Below, piece by piece: positions 18,506-26,818 of a DNA stretch of 64,000 nucleotides (position 1 is its first letter; each line of letters opens with the position of its first letter). The DNA lies in contig CAMUHN010000003.1 in assembly GCA_947088675.1 (NCBI GenBank), forward strand, positions 29,390 to 93,389. Reading direction: 5' to 3'. Source of the DNA: an uncultured Roseburia sp. (GTDB taxonomy: Bacteria > Bacillota > Clostridia > Lachnospirales > Lachnospiraceae). The position numbers were made by a program, and so were the translations under genes. The notes beneath the pieces were generated by a model. It was not told the origin of the DNA and made no database searches. It worked only from the letters and a program-made list of their open reading frames with translations.

Positions 18506-19697
18506 TTTCCGTCATCACCTTTCCTGTTGTTCTGATATCCGGTTTCGTCAGTTTCTCATAAAATGACTTCCCGATCTGTGCCGGGTTGAACTTATGATGT
18601 AACGCCGCTCTGATACGGCGGTAGTCTTCTTCATCCTTTTCATAACATAACAGACTGTTTAACAGACCGACCAGAAAATACATTTCACTGTCCTCCGGCA
18701 ATTGCTCTTTTGTCAAAAGCCCGCGCGTTGCAGATAGAATGCGGCTTTCCATCTCCTCCGTCCTGTTCAGTGAAAAAGCCAGGCGGCAGATCAGCTCATC
18801 CGCACAGACAAGATACATCTGTTTTAATTTTTCCTCTGTGGAAAGCGGACATGTTTCCAGCCCAAGCGCGCGCAGTTCCCCGGCAAACTGCATCAGCCGA
18901 CGCTCTGCAATCATATTCCAATAACGCTCTCTGGGAATGTTCCACTCCTCAAACAGTGTTTCATACTCTAAAAAGATTTCATGGAACATCTGATGTTCGT
19001 AGGGGTAATATTTTCCGACGGACGCGTTCATTCCTTCCTGATGATAGATAAAGTGGTCGTATACCGCTTCCTTTAATACAACCGCCGAATGCACGTCGCG
19101 CGCAGCTGCAATATTAAACAACACGTCAGCCCCATAAACATCATTGCGGAACGGATGTCTTAGCATCAGCTCCCTGCGGTAGAGATTCGCCTGATTATGC
19201 GCAAGTACCGACGACACAAAATACGGCCATGCCTCCCTTACCGCCTGTATGTCGGGATAATAGGACTCTCTCTGTACCAGTTCATCCATATGGTCGATAT
19301 CATACTGTGTAATCTCCTGTGCGCTGTTGCAGATATGCGCCAGTACTTTTGTCCAGATCACATCCGGATGATACTGCTTTATTTTCTGCATCATCAATGT
19401 CAGCGAACCGGCCCTTAATTTATCATCCGAATTAACGATATAAACGTATTCTCCCCGCGCCGCTTTGATCCCGTTGTTGAAACTGGCATAGATCCACTGG
19501 TTTTTCTGATGAATCACGCGCACACGGCCGTCCTTTCCTGCTGTCTCATCGGCAATTTCCGGCGTCCTGTCGGTGGAACCGTCGTCAACAATAATCAGTT
19601 CAAAATCAGTTTCATCCTGTGTCAGGATACTTTCTACCGCCATAGGAAAGTAAGTTTCATTATTGTAAACGGGCATAATAATACTGATAGATGGCAT
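18498..19697 (-). CDS. GT2-type glycosyltransferase
   Basis: 399 residues. The GT-A domain opens ISIIMPVYNNETYFPMAVES, then ELIIVDDGSTDRTPEI and the metal-binding YIVNSDDKLRAGS (DxD-like) near residue 92. The C-terminal 170 residues are helical, without an obvious known domain. No membrane helix or signal, so cytoplasmic. The stop overlaps the CapE start by 8 bases. It is a candidate for using UDP-L-FucNAc because it is coupled to that pathway, but the donor is not visible in the sequence. Confidence 0.88.
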   Translation of the reverse strand: MPSISIIMPVYNNETYFPMAVESILTQDETDFELIIVDDGSTDRTPEIADETAGKDGRVRVIHQKNQWIYASFNNGIKAARGEYVYIVNSDDKLRAGSLTLMMQKIKQYHPDVIWTKVLAHICNSAQEITQYDIDHMDELVQRESYYPDIQAVREAWPYFVSSVLAHNQANLYRRELMLRHPFRNDVYGADVLFNIAAARDVHSAVVLKEAVYDHFIYHQEGMNASVGKYYPYEHQMFHEIFLEYETLFEEWNIPRERYWNMIAERRLMQFAGELRALGLETCPLSTEEKLKQMYLVCADELICRLAFSLNRTEEMESRILSATRGLLTKEQLPEDSEMYFLVGLLNSLLCYEKDEEDYRRIRAALHHKFNPAQIGKSFYEKLTKPDIRTTGKVMTESV

Positions 19698-19742
19698 TGC
19701 GGCGTCTCCCTGTTTTTCATTTGATTATCAAATCAAAAATAC

Positions 19743-20219
19743 TTATACTTCGTAGAGAATTTCCTCCAGCGATAAAACAGGACAGCTTACCCTTTTTCCC
19801 AGCTGCTCCTCAACCTGATCAAAATAGGTAATCGCTGTCACAACAATGGCATCCACATCTGCAAGCTCATCTTCCATTGTCACGATATCTATATCTGTAT
19901 AGAATGACGCGCCGTTCTGATCTATCCCATAGGCCACCTGGATTCCCGTATCTTTTAACTCCTCCACCAGCGTTTCGCCTGCATAGCTCATTCCGTAAAC
20001 GGCAATTTTCCGATACCCGTTCTCCTCAAAATAGGAAGCTAAATTTTTTCCCTCCTGTTTTACTCTCACCCACTGATTCATCATCAGAAAAAGCGCAAGA
20101 TGTTTATCAGACATTCCGCTCTTTTTACTTAACTGTTTCTCAAATCCCATACCTGCGCAAACCGCACCGGCCGCAAACCCTGTGAAACTTGCTAATACCG
20201 AAATAACTCCTTTTTTCAT
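19743..20219 (-). CDS. Small protein with N-terminal hydrophobic helix and stand-alone Rossmann-like module
   Basis: 158 residues. Residues 5-25 form one hydrophobic stretch (VISVLASFTGFAAGAVCAGM) after a short basic start, suggesting a membrane anchor. A helical linker follows and then the small module IAVYGMSYAGETLVEEL with GIDQNGAS at the second strand and DAIVVTAITYFDQV at the fourth. The same module is fused to glycosyltransferases elsewhere in the island, most similar in pattern to the C-terminus of the GT2 protein at 12831-13982. No catalytic domain is attached. Possibly a membrane-tethered scaffold or nucleotide sensor; function unknown. Confidence 0.8.
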   Translation of the reverse strand: MKKGVISVLASFTGFAAGAVCAGMGFEKQLSKKSGMSDKHLALFLMMNQWVRVKQEGKNLASYFEENGYRKIAVYGMSYAGETLVEELKDTGIQVAYGIDQNGASFYTDIDIVTMEDELADVDAIVVTAITYFDQVEEQLGKRVSCPVLSLEEILYEV

Positions 20220-20245
20220 GACAAATCCCTCCTGAATGACTTCCC

Positions 20246-21697
20246 TTAATTAAAATTTATGCCTGTACACTCTTTTAAAAAATTACTGTAATTGCGCTTC
20301 CACTGCATCGCAAAAAATGTTTCTTTATGAATTGTTTTATTCTTCTTTTCACAGGTTTTATGGTCTGACAATATGGCCGCCAGCTGTTCTGCATCTTTAA
20401 AACCCGCGGCAACCTCCGTCATTCCGTAATGTCTGGAAAGCGCACTCTGATAGACAAATACCTGTTTCCCGAATGCCAGCGCCTCATAGATTGCCGTGGA
20501 GACTTCGGATACCACATAATCGCATTCGGTAAAAGCTTCATAGACTGTCTGCGATTTGTCCAGTAAAAGATTCGGGTGATTCCTCAACAAATTTTTATAG
20601 AGCGGATCGGATTTTTCTCTTAAGAGCGGATGATTTCTCAGTAAAATCCGAAACTCTCCCTGCGTCACTGTCAGAAAATCCCGCAGCACTTCCATATTCC
20701 GTGTATCGTTCTCAAACCCAAGCCAAAGTATCGTTTTCTTATTTCTCTCTTTTTCTCTCTCTTTTGATCTCTTATAAAATTGTTTATATTTTGTCCAGAA
20801 CGCCGGATTTCCAAAACATACTTTTTTGACAGGCGCATTAATTTGCTCAAGCCAGTAATCCGCCATACCGCAATAGTAATCGGGCATATAAGTCCGATAT
20901 TCCCTGCTTTCCAAAACCTCTTTCCCATAATTGTAAGCAATATGCTGCGCTCCAATCCAGCCGTGCTGGATTTCCGCCGACGGAATTTTCAGTTCGCTTA
21001 AAACTTTACACAGATATGCGTTTCTCTCTCCGTAACATCCGTCCTCTAAAAACACAATTTTGGGATGTACCCATTGAAACAGCTTTCGATAGAACATATC
21101 CTGATATTTTATCTTTTTGGAATACAAAAGAACCAGCTGCCTGACATTTTCGATCTGACTGTGCGTCAAAGTAAAGGGAAGCATTCTCTGATTCAGATAT
21201 TTGAGAAAACGCCCGGCCATCGCGGTATCTTTCGAATCCGTACCGCCGGACAAAACCATATAATCAGCGGCACAATCCATCAGATACGTATAATGTTTTT
21301 TGAGCCGGCTTTTCTTTGCGATATCACGGTCGGTACAATCCAACACATAGGTGCTGTCCCGATACAGGCCTGCAAAATCATCAAAGATGCGATTGTAAAT
21401 CCTCCCGTTTTCGTCCGATACATTCCCTCCGCAGCCATACAGAAACATTACGGGTTTTCTGACGGATAAAAAAGGATTTTTCACAATCCCGCTTCCAAGT
21501 TTCGAAAAAAAAGATTCACTGGCTACAGATATGTTGTTTCGATTCCCGCCAGGTTTTTGCAGCGTATTCATCTGCAGAGACTGCAGCGTGCAAAAACGGA
21601 CAAACGGCCATACCGGAGTATCCTTATAGACAAAGCGAAACTCCAAAAGCTTCCTGTCATTCTCAATCTCCAAAAGCTGTTCCATACTTAACTCCAT
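20246..21697 (-). CDS. Predicted GT-B fold transferase of surface-glycan type
   Basis: About 483 residues from the ATG at 21697, which has GGGAGG upstream; an earlier in-frame start would run into the preceding gene. The C-terminal half looks like capsule/teichoic-acid-type GT-B enzymes: EIQHGWIGAQHIAYNYGKE, ILWLGFEND, LLRNHPLLREKSDP with a basic HP motif, then VVSEVSTAIYEALAFGKQVF, which resembles the nucleotide-binding end of polysaccharide transferases. No membrane helix. I cannot give donor or acceptor; it could transfer a nonulosonate because HP and SS/ST motifs are shared by some sialyltransferase folds, but that is inference. Confidence 0.75.
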   Translation of the reverse strand: MELSMEQLLEIENDRKLLEFRFVYKDTPVWPFVRFCTLQSLQMNTLQKPGGNRNNISVASESFFSKLGSGIVKNPFLSVRKPVMFLYGCGGNVSDENGRIYNRIFDDFAGLYRDSTYVLDCTDRDIAKKSRLKKHYTYLMDCAADYMVLSGGTDSKDTAMAGRFLKYLNQRMLPFTLTHSQIENVRQLVLLYSKKIKYQDMFYRKLFQWVHPKIVFLEDGCYGERNAYLCKVLSELKIPSAEIQHGWIGAQHIAYNYGKEVLESREYRTYMPDYYCGMADYWLEQINAPVKKVCFGNPAFWTKYKQFYKRSKEREKERNKKTILWLGFENDTRNMEVLRDFLTVTQGEFRILLRNHPLLREKSDPLYKNLLRNHPNLLLDKSQTVYEAFTECDYVVSEVSTAIYEALAFGKQVFVYQSALSRHYGMTEVAAGFKDAEQLAAILSDHKTCEKKNKTIHKETFFAMQWKRNYSNFLKECTGINFN

Positions 21698-21716
21698 CAC
21701 AGACGCCTCCCGCCGG

Positions 21717-22793
21717 TTACAGTCCAAACACTTTATGGATAAAATCGTTCTCATAATTAGGATAATCCCAATATGACAGCTTCTTAGCTTTCATAATCTT
21801 TTTATATTCGTTTTCAGAAATGCCCATTTTTTCATAGAAATATTGATGGTCCGCAATGGCCTGTTCCTGCGTGTAAAGAGGTTTCGCAAGTTCTGCAAGC
21901 GCTTCTTCCCTGGAAATCTGACCGGAAACGATCATGCTGGACAAGTGCATTTTTCTTTTGTCAACGCCAAACTTATCCGGCAGAATATAATTCTGATAAA
22001 ATTTGGTATAAAACGATTCGTCATGTTTTGCGCCATAATCAGTCCATCCAAATTCTGTCTTTAATTTCTCCTTTACCCTGGCTTTGTGATACGGAACATA
22101 ATTTAAAATATGCACACGCTCTATATGGGCCGCTTTTTCGTAAAACAATTTTTGAAATCTGTTGTAATGAGGCAGTGTCTTAATCTTTTTTGTTCCAAAC
22201 TGATTTTGAATGCTTTTAATATACTTCCAGTCGGCATGTCCATACGACCATTTTTGCGGCAGGATACATTCCGTCTCAATATTCCAGCCGTCGATAATAT
22301 ACTTTACATGATGTTTCAATGCCATCTGATACAAAAGCGCAACAATCGCGTGATCTGTAGGTATCTCACTGTCAGGTGTAGACGCTTTCAAAAATGACAT
22401 CTGAATATCGCGAAATTCCTCCCAATCAATCACATAGTTGTAAAGGTCAATGCCCAGACGGTCCAAAACCTTTTTCACATTCAGAACCGCCTGCTCTGAA
22501 TCCCATCCGTTATCCAGATGAACCGCAAGAGGCCTTAGATGAAGTTTTTTGACAACATACGCAACATAACTGCTGTCCACACCGCCCGACACGCCAATAA
22601 TGCAGTCGTACTTTTTCTTTGCTCCGTCACGCCGGATTTTTTCAACCAGCCCCTTTAAATCTCTGCTTTCCTGTTTTACCCGCAAATATGTCTTTTTCGC
22701 ATTGCTGCAGTTACTGCAGCCGCGTTTCCCATAAAATTTTATATCCGGATCTGTGGTATCCATTACACAAACTTCACATACTTTATATTTCAT
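21717..22793 (-). CDS. wbpG: N-acetyl sugar amidotransferase (WbpG family), first of two in the island
   Basis: 358 residues from the ATG at 22793, with GGAG 7 bases upstream; the upstream in-frame extension is low-complexity and lacks a ribosome site. An N-terminal zinc-type pair (CEVCVMDTTDPD, CSNCSNAKK) precedes the ATP pyrophosphatase loop IGVSGGVDSSYVAYV. WDYPNYENDFIHKVFGL at the end is typical of the WbpG group, which converts an N-acetyl into an acetamidino group on a diacetamido-uronate sugar. In Pseudomonas the ammonia comes from HisH2/HisF2 partners; no such genes are here. It follows the WbpB/D/E-like genes, so that product is the likely substrate. Confidence 0.9.
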   Translation of the reverse strand: MKYKVCEVCVMDTTDPDIKFYGKRGCSNCSNAKKTYLRVKQESRDLKGLVEKIRRDGAKKKYDCIIGVSGGVDSSYVAYVVKKLHLRPLAVHLDNGWDSEQAVLNVKKVLDRLGIDLYNYVIDWEEFRDIQMSFLKASTPDSEIPTDHAIVALLYQMALKHHVKYIIDGWNIETECILPQKWSYGHADWKYIKSIQNQFGTKKIKTLPHYNRFQKLFYEKAAHIERVHILNYVPYHKARVKEKLKTEFGWTDYGAKHDESFYTKFYQNYILPDKFGVDKRKMHLSSMIVSGQISREEALAELAKPLYTQEQAIADHQYFYEKMGISENEYKKIMKAKKLSYWDYPNYENDFIHKVFGL

Positions 22794-22885
22794 TTTTTCT
22801 CCGTTTCCGCTCTGCCGGAATGGCCGAGCTGTGCATAGCCAACGGCTCTGGCTCCCTTTTTTCTTTTTTTCCTGCAAATATTATG

Positions 22886-24010
22886 TTACGGCAAAACCCG
22901 CAGCAAACAATCCGTCACCTGCATCTGCTCATCTTTGCCGATATAAGGTGAAAATGGTATTCCAAAAGAACAATCTGCATATGCTTCTGAAATATCGTAA
23001 GATTCTCCATATGTATCGATGTTTTCAAACACAGGCAATTGATGCAAAGGTGTCGGATAATACCGTATGGTCGGTATCCCGCATTCCGACAACGTATCCT
23101 GTAACAGCTTCCTCTGTTCCGCCGATTTGGCCATCAGAACATACTGCGCATAGGATGAGACGGCATTCTCCGTGATAACCGGCACCCGGATCTTTTCTTT
23201 TAAATGATCTGTATACACACCCGCAACCCGCTGGCGCGCCTGGATCTCTTCTTCTAATACCCGAAGCTTTGGAAGCAGGACTGCCGCCTGTATGCTGTCC
23301 AGTCTCGAATTGATCCCAATCCGGATATTGTCATACTTGCTTTTGCCTTTTCCATGTACCCGCAGCGAGCGGATGATTCCGGCAAGGCTGTCGTCATTTG
23401 TAAAGACTGCCCCTCCGTCTCCATAACATCCAAGCGGTTTCGAGGGAAAAAACGACGTTGCTGCGACATCCCCAAGCGCGCCGCATCTAACTCCCTGATA
23501 AGATGCTCCCATCGACTGTGCGGCATCCTCAATCAGAAGAAGATGATACCTGCCAGCAATCTCTTTTAAACGGTCATAGTCAGCCGGATTTCCCAGAAAA
23601 TCAACCGCAACAATCGCTTTTGGCGTTCGTTTTCCCTCTTTTTGTACCCTCTGAATCTGCCTTTCCAGACTATCCGCGCTCATATTATAAGTTTCTGGCT
23701 CTATCTCGCAAAATACGGGTACGGCCCCCAGCAGACATGCCGGTTCAATGGATGCAATAAAGGTCATATCCGGGCAGAACACAGCGTCGCCTTTCCCGAT
23801 TCCATTCGCCATAAAAATCAGCTGTAACGCCGCCGTCCCGTCCGAACAGGAAATCGCATGTTTTACCCCGACAAAATCCGCCAGCTTCTTTTCAAACTCC
23901 TCCACATAGTCGCCAAGAATAAATTGCGCCCCGTCAAGCACATGCTGTATATTGGCGTTGATTTCTTCTTTCAGATACCTGTATTGTGCTTTTAAATCAA
24001 TAAATTCCAT
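22886..24010 (-). CDS. wbpE: PLP-dependent DegT-family aminotransferase, WbpE-like
   Basis: 374 residues from the ATG at 24010 (MEFIDLKAQYRYLKEEIN), which has GAGGAG 8 bases upstream; the longer in-frame start overlaps the upstream gene. Family features: CSDGTAALQLIFMANGIG, DMTFIASIEPACLLGAVPVF, EDAAQSMGASYQG and the PLP-lysine region SFFPSKPLGCYGDGGA. WbpE aminates C3 of UDP-3-keto-GlcNAcA using glutamate. The gene follows the acetyltransferase by 5 bases and the WbpB-like oxidoreductase gene, the same set of three steps as in the Pseudomonas and Bordetella pathways. Confidence 0.9.
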   Translation of the reverse strand: MEFIDLKAQYRYLKEEINANIQHVLDGAQFILGDYVEEFEKKLADFVGVKHAISCSDGTAALQLIFMANGIGKGDAVFCPDMTFIASIEPACLLGAVPVFCEIEPETYNMSADSLERQIQRVQKEGKRTPKAIVAVDFLGNPADYDRLKEIAGRYHLLLIEDAAQSMGASYQGVRCGALGDVAATSFFPSKPLGCYGDGGAVFTNDDSLAGIIRSLRVHGKGKSKYDNIRIGINSRLDSIQAAVLLPKLRVLEEEIQARQRVAGVYTDHLKEKIRVPVITENAVSSYAQYVLMAKSAEQRKLLQDTLSECGIPTIRYYPTPLHQLPVFENIDTYGESYDISEAYADCSFGIPFSPYIGKDEQMQVTDCLLRVLP

Positions 24011-24015
24011 CGGTT

Positions 24016-24594
24016 CTACTCCTCGCTCACAAGTTTGCCGTCTTCTCTGATATACCGCTTGCGACATTTTATACAGACATATTCTGATGCGCCGTTCTCC
24101 TGTAATTTCTCCCCGCAGCGGCACACATACCCGCGAATGCGCGCCGGATTTCCCAGAACAAGCGCATGTTCCGGGACATCAGACGTCACTACGCTCCCTG
24201 CCCCAACCAATGCATAGGCGCCAATCGTATGCCCACAGAGGACAGTCGCATTTGCGCCGATCGTAGCGCCTTTCTTAATTACTGTTTTTCTGAATTCGTT
24301 CTTTTTTTCAATAAAGCTTCTTGGATTCAGCACATTTGTGAACACGCAGCTGGGACCCAAAAAAACGTCGTCTTCACATATAATTCCGGTATATAAAGCC
24401 ACATTATTTTTGATCTTGACACGGCTGCCAATTTTTACTCCCTTTTCCAAAAACACTCCCTGCCCGATATTACAATGCTCTCCAATCTGCACTTCCTCCA
24501 TGACGTTACAAAACTGCCAGATTTTCGTCGCGTTCCCAATCTGTGCTATCGGACTTACAATACTGCTTTCATGCGCCCAGTAATTTTTTTCCAT
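24016..24594 (-). CDS. wbpD: WbpD-like sugar N-acetyltransferase (left-handed beta helix)
   Basis: 192 residues made of hexapeptide repeats (IGNATKIW, IGEHCNIGQGVFLEKG, VKIGSRVKIKNN, IICEDDVFLGPSC). FTNVLNPRSFIE and the GATIGANATVLCGHTIG and AYALVGAGSVVTSDV segments match WbpD/WlbB, which acetylates the 3-amino group of UDP-GlcNAc3NA using acetyl-CoA. The extra C-terminal CRCGEKL with CIKCRKRY looks like a zinc ribbon, found in part of this family. It starts 3 bases after the oxidoreductase gene. Cytoplasmic trimer by family. Confidence 0.92.
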   Translation of the reverse strand: MEKNYWAHESSIVSPIAQIGNATKIWQFCNVMEEVQIGEHCNIGQGVFLEKGVKIGSRVKIKNNVALYTGIICEDDVFLGPSCVFTNVLNPRSFIEKKNEFRKTVIKKGATIGANATVLCGHTIGAYALVGAGSVVTSDVPEHALVLGNPARIRGYVCRCGEKLQENGASEYVCIKCRKRYIREDGKLVSEE

Positions 24595-24597
24595 CTT

Positions 24598-25677
24598 CTA
24601 AAACCGTTCCCTAAACTCTGTTGTACTGCAATCCTCCAAAGGAAATGTAACTTTCCTGCCTGTCGCAGCAGACTTATAAATTGCCAGCACCAGCTCCAGT
24701 GCACGCTTTCCGGCGCGCGCGTCAACAAGCGGCTCCCTGTCGCATTTCAATGCATCGACCACATCAGCGTATAATTTTGTATGGCCAAATCCATAGACAT
24801 TCGGCGGTATTTCGCTGCACTCCTGCCTGACCCGGTCGGGATCATCGAGATAATCGGAAAATCTCCATTCTTCAATAATGTTTACCGCTTCTCCGCCCGC
24901 TTTTACCGTTCCTTTTTCTCCAAACAGATAAAGCGTTTCCTCCAGGTTTCTGGGATAGACATTTGTTGTCCCCTCCACCACACCGTAAGCTCCGTTTCGG
25001 AATTTTACCAGAGCAAGTCCAAGGTCCTCGGCCTCGATATAATTGTGCTTCTGTCTGTCGGTAATGCCGATGACCTCCTCGATCTCATCTCCCATCAGCC
25101 ATCGCAGCAAATCAATATCATGAATACACTGGTTCATCAAGGCTCCTCCATCCTGCTCCCATGTGCCTCTCCATGCGGCCCTGTCATAATATTCCCTGTC
25201 CCTGGCCCAGCGTATATGTGCCGTCCCATAATACATTTTTCCAAAACGGTTCCTGGTGACTGCCTCATGAATTTTTTGAATTGCCTTATTAAACCGGTTC
25301 TGATGACACGCGCATACTTTTACATGGTACCTGTCGGCGGCCGCGATAATCCGGTCTGCATCCGCGATGGACAGTGCGATTGGTTTCTCGATGATACAAT
25401 TGCAGCCATGCTCAATGCAAAAAAGCGCGATGGATGCATGCTTTCCGCTTTCGGTGCAGATTGCAACAAGTTCCGGCTTTTCTGTTTCAATCATCGTTTT
25501 ATAATCCAGATACTTTCCCGTATCTGCATCCAATTCAAATTTGCGCACCTTATCTGCCATACATGCCTCGTCCGTATCACAGATCGCAACGATTTGAAGT
25601 CCGTTATTTTTTGCTGCTACAATATGATTAGGCGAAATCCTGCCGCAGCCGATTAATGCATATTTCATATCATTCAC
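24598..25677 (-). CDS. wbpB: Gfo/Idh/MocA oxidoreductase, WbpB-like
   Basis: 359 residues. YALIGCGRISPNHIVAA is the NAD-binding loop, IIEKPIAL holds the catalytic Lys, and NQCIHDIDLLRWLMGDEI matches the WbpB/WlbA group, which oxidises C3 of UDP-GlcNAcA. The first start is a GTG at 25677 with AAGGAG six bases upstream; an ATG three codons later is the alternative. The preceding step, a UDP-GlcNAc 6-dehydrogenase (WbpA), is not in the window and must be encoded elsewhere if this pathway runs. It is followed at once by the acetyltransferase and aminotransferase genes. Confidence 0.9.
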   Translation of the reverse strand: MNDMKYALIGCGRISPNHIVAAKNNGLQIVAICDTDEACMADKVRKFELDADTGKYLDYKTMIETEKPELVAICTESGKHASIALFCIEHGCNCIIEKPIALSIADADRIIAAADRYHVKVCACHQNRFNKAIQKIHEAVTRNRFGKMYYGTAHIRWARDREYYDRAAWRGTWEQDGGALMNQCIHDIDLLRWLMGDEIEEVIGITDRQKHNYIEAEDLGLALVKFRNGAYGVVEGTTNVYPRNLEETLYLFGEKGTVKAGGEAVNIIEEWRFSDYLDDPDRVRQECSEIPPNVYGFGHTKLYADVVDALKCDREPLVDARAGKRALELVLAIYKSAATGRKVTFPLEDCSTTEFRERF

Positions 25678-25703
25678 GCTTTTCTCCTTGTATTATTGCA
25701 AAT

Positions 25704-26783
25704 TCATCTCTGGATAAAATCCTGCAGCTTTTTCATATATTCCGCAATATTGCTAAGTCCGATTACAGCCTCTTTCTTTTTCTCTGCCCTTTCCCGAAAC
25801 AAATCGGTAAGGTTTTCCTGATTCCTCGGTCTGTAAAAAAATATCCGTTCCTTAAATGTTTCATATTCAAAGACTTTTTTTGCATCAGTTTTGGCGCAGC
25901 CGGGAATCATGACGCCGCATCCCGAATACAGTCCTTCGTACACCGTCCTTCCGATACAAAACTGTGAATCTCCTCTTAACACATAATCCGATACCGCATA
26001 GATTTCATCCATCTTAAGCACTCTTCCGGTAAAGAAAATATCATTCTTCCCGGCAAATGCCGCTACTTTCTGCGGTCCGACGATCAGTAGTTTCGCATTT
26101 TTACATGCGGCTTTACAAAACGCGTCCGCCACAAATTCCATGCCCTTTTCCGAATTATCCGTTGCAGCAATAAAGGCAAAAACGGTTTCGCCCTCCCGAA
26201 TCTGGTAACGCTTCCTGGCCTGCTGCAAATCTACAGTCAAAACGTTTGTCTGATCAAAGGGATTGTTTAAAACCATACTGTTTTTCCCGACACCCAAAGC
26301 CTCTTTTGTCGGAAAGTCAATATAAATAATTCCATGGCTCTTACGCATCTTCCTCTGTATCAAAAATTTTTCAAAAGCAGCCGCATTGCACAATTCGCGT
26401 ATATGGATATACATGGGATATTTTTTTGTCAGCAGCGGATAAAGAACATAAGAGTTGAGATGAATAAAATCATACTGTTTTTCCGCGAGCAAATCCATAA
26501 TTGCTTTTTTGTTTTTTCTGTAATTGATCTCCCTCTCACACCAGTCCAGACAGTGATCCACCGCGCTAAGATAGCTTGTCCGAAACGGCAGGTCAAACCG
26601 GTAGACTTTTTGAATGTTCGGCCCAAAATAATTTTTTAAAACTCTGCTGCTGACCCACACATCCCTTGGCGCCATCAAATCGACCTTTTCATCCAGTCCG
26701 TTGATTAAATTTTTCAGACTGTGGTTCGCCCCTCCTACCGTAACCGTGTTGTGAGTAATAAATAACTTTTTGCTCTCTCCCAT
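25704..26783 (-). CDS. GT4-like glycosyltransferase
   Basis: 359 residues. The start LFITHNTVTVGGANHSLKNL is the acceptor-domain opening typical of GT-B enzymes (a GGA loop). The C-terminal domain has VFAFIAATDNSEKGMEFVADA and a degenerate donor site, RTVYEGLYSGCGVMIPG, in place of the usual E-x7-E. The gene lies 35 bases behind the large propeller fusion and 26 bases before the oxidoreductase. Cytoplasmic. Donor unknown; family 4 assignment is by pattern only. Confidence 0.8.
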   Translation of the reverse strand: MGESKKLFITHNTVTVGGANHSLKNLINGLDEKVDLMAPRDVWVSSRVLKNYFGPNIQKVYRFDLPFRTSYLSAVDHCLDWCEREINYRKNKKAIMDLLAEKQYDFIHLNSYVLYPLLTKKYPMYIHIRELCNAAAFEKFLIQRKMRKSHGIIYIDFPTKEALGVGKNSMVLNNPFDQTNVLTVDLQQARKRYQIREGETVFAFIAATDNSEKGMEFVADAFCKAACKNAKLLIVGPQKVAAFAGKNDIFFTGRVLKMDEIYAVSDYVLRGDSQFCIGRTVYEGLYSGCGVMIPGCAKTDAKKVFEYETFKERIFFYRPRNQENLTDLFRERAEKKKEAVIGLSNIAEYMKKLQDFIQR

Positions 26784-26818
26784 TCTCTCCTCTTCCCGCG
26801 CCGCATACTGTCATGATC

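Noticed and set aside
24781-25656. Open frame of 291 codons on the plus strand
   Set aside because: It is antisense to the WbpB-like oxidoreductase, has no ribosome site and reads as Cys/His/Arg-rich sequence without a family pattern.
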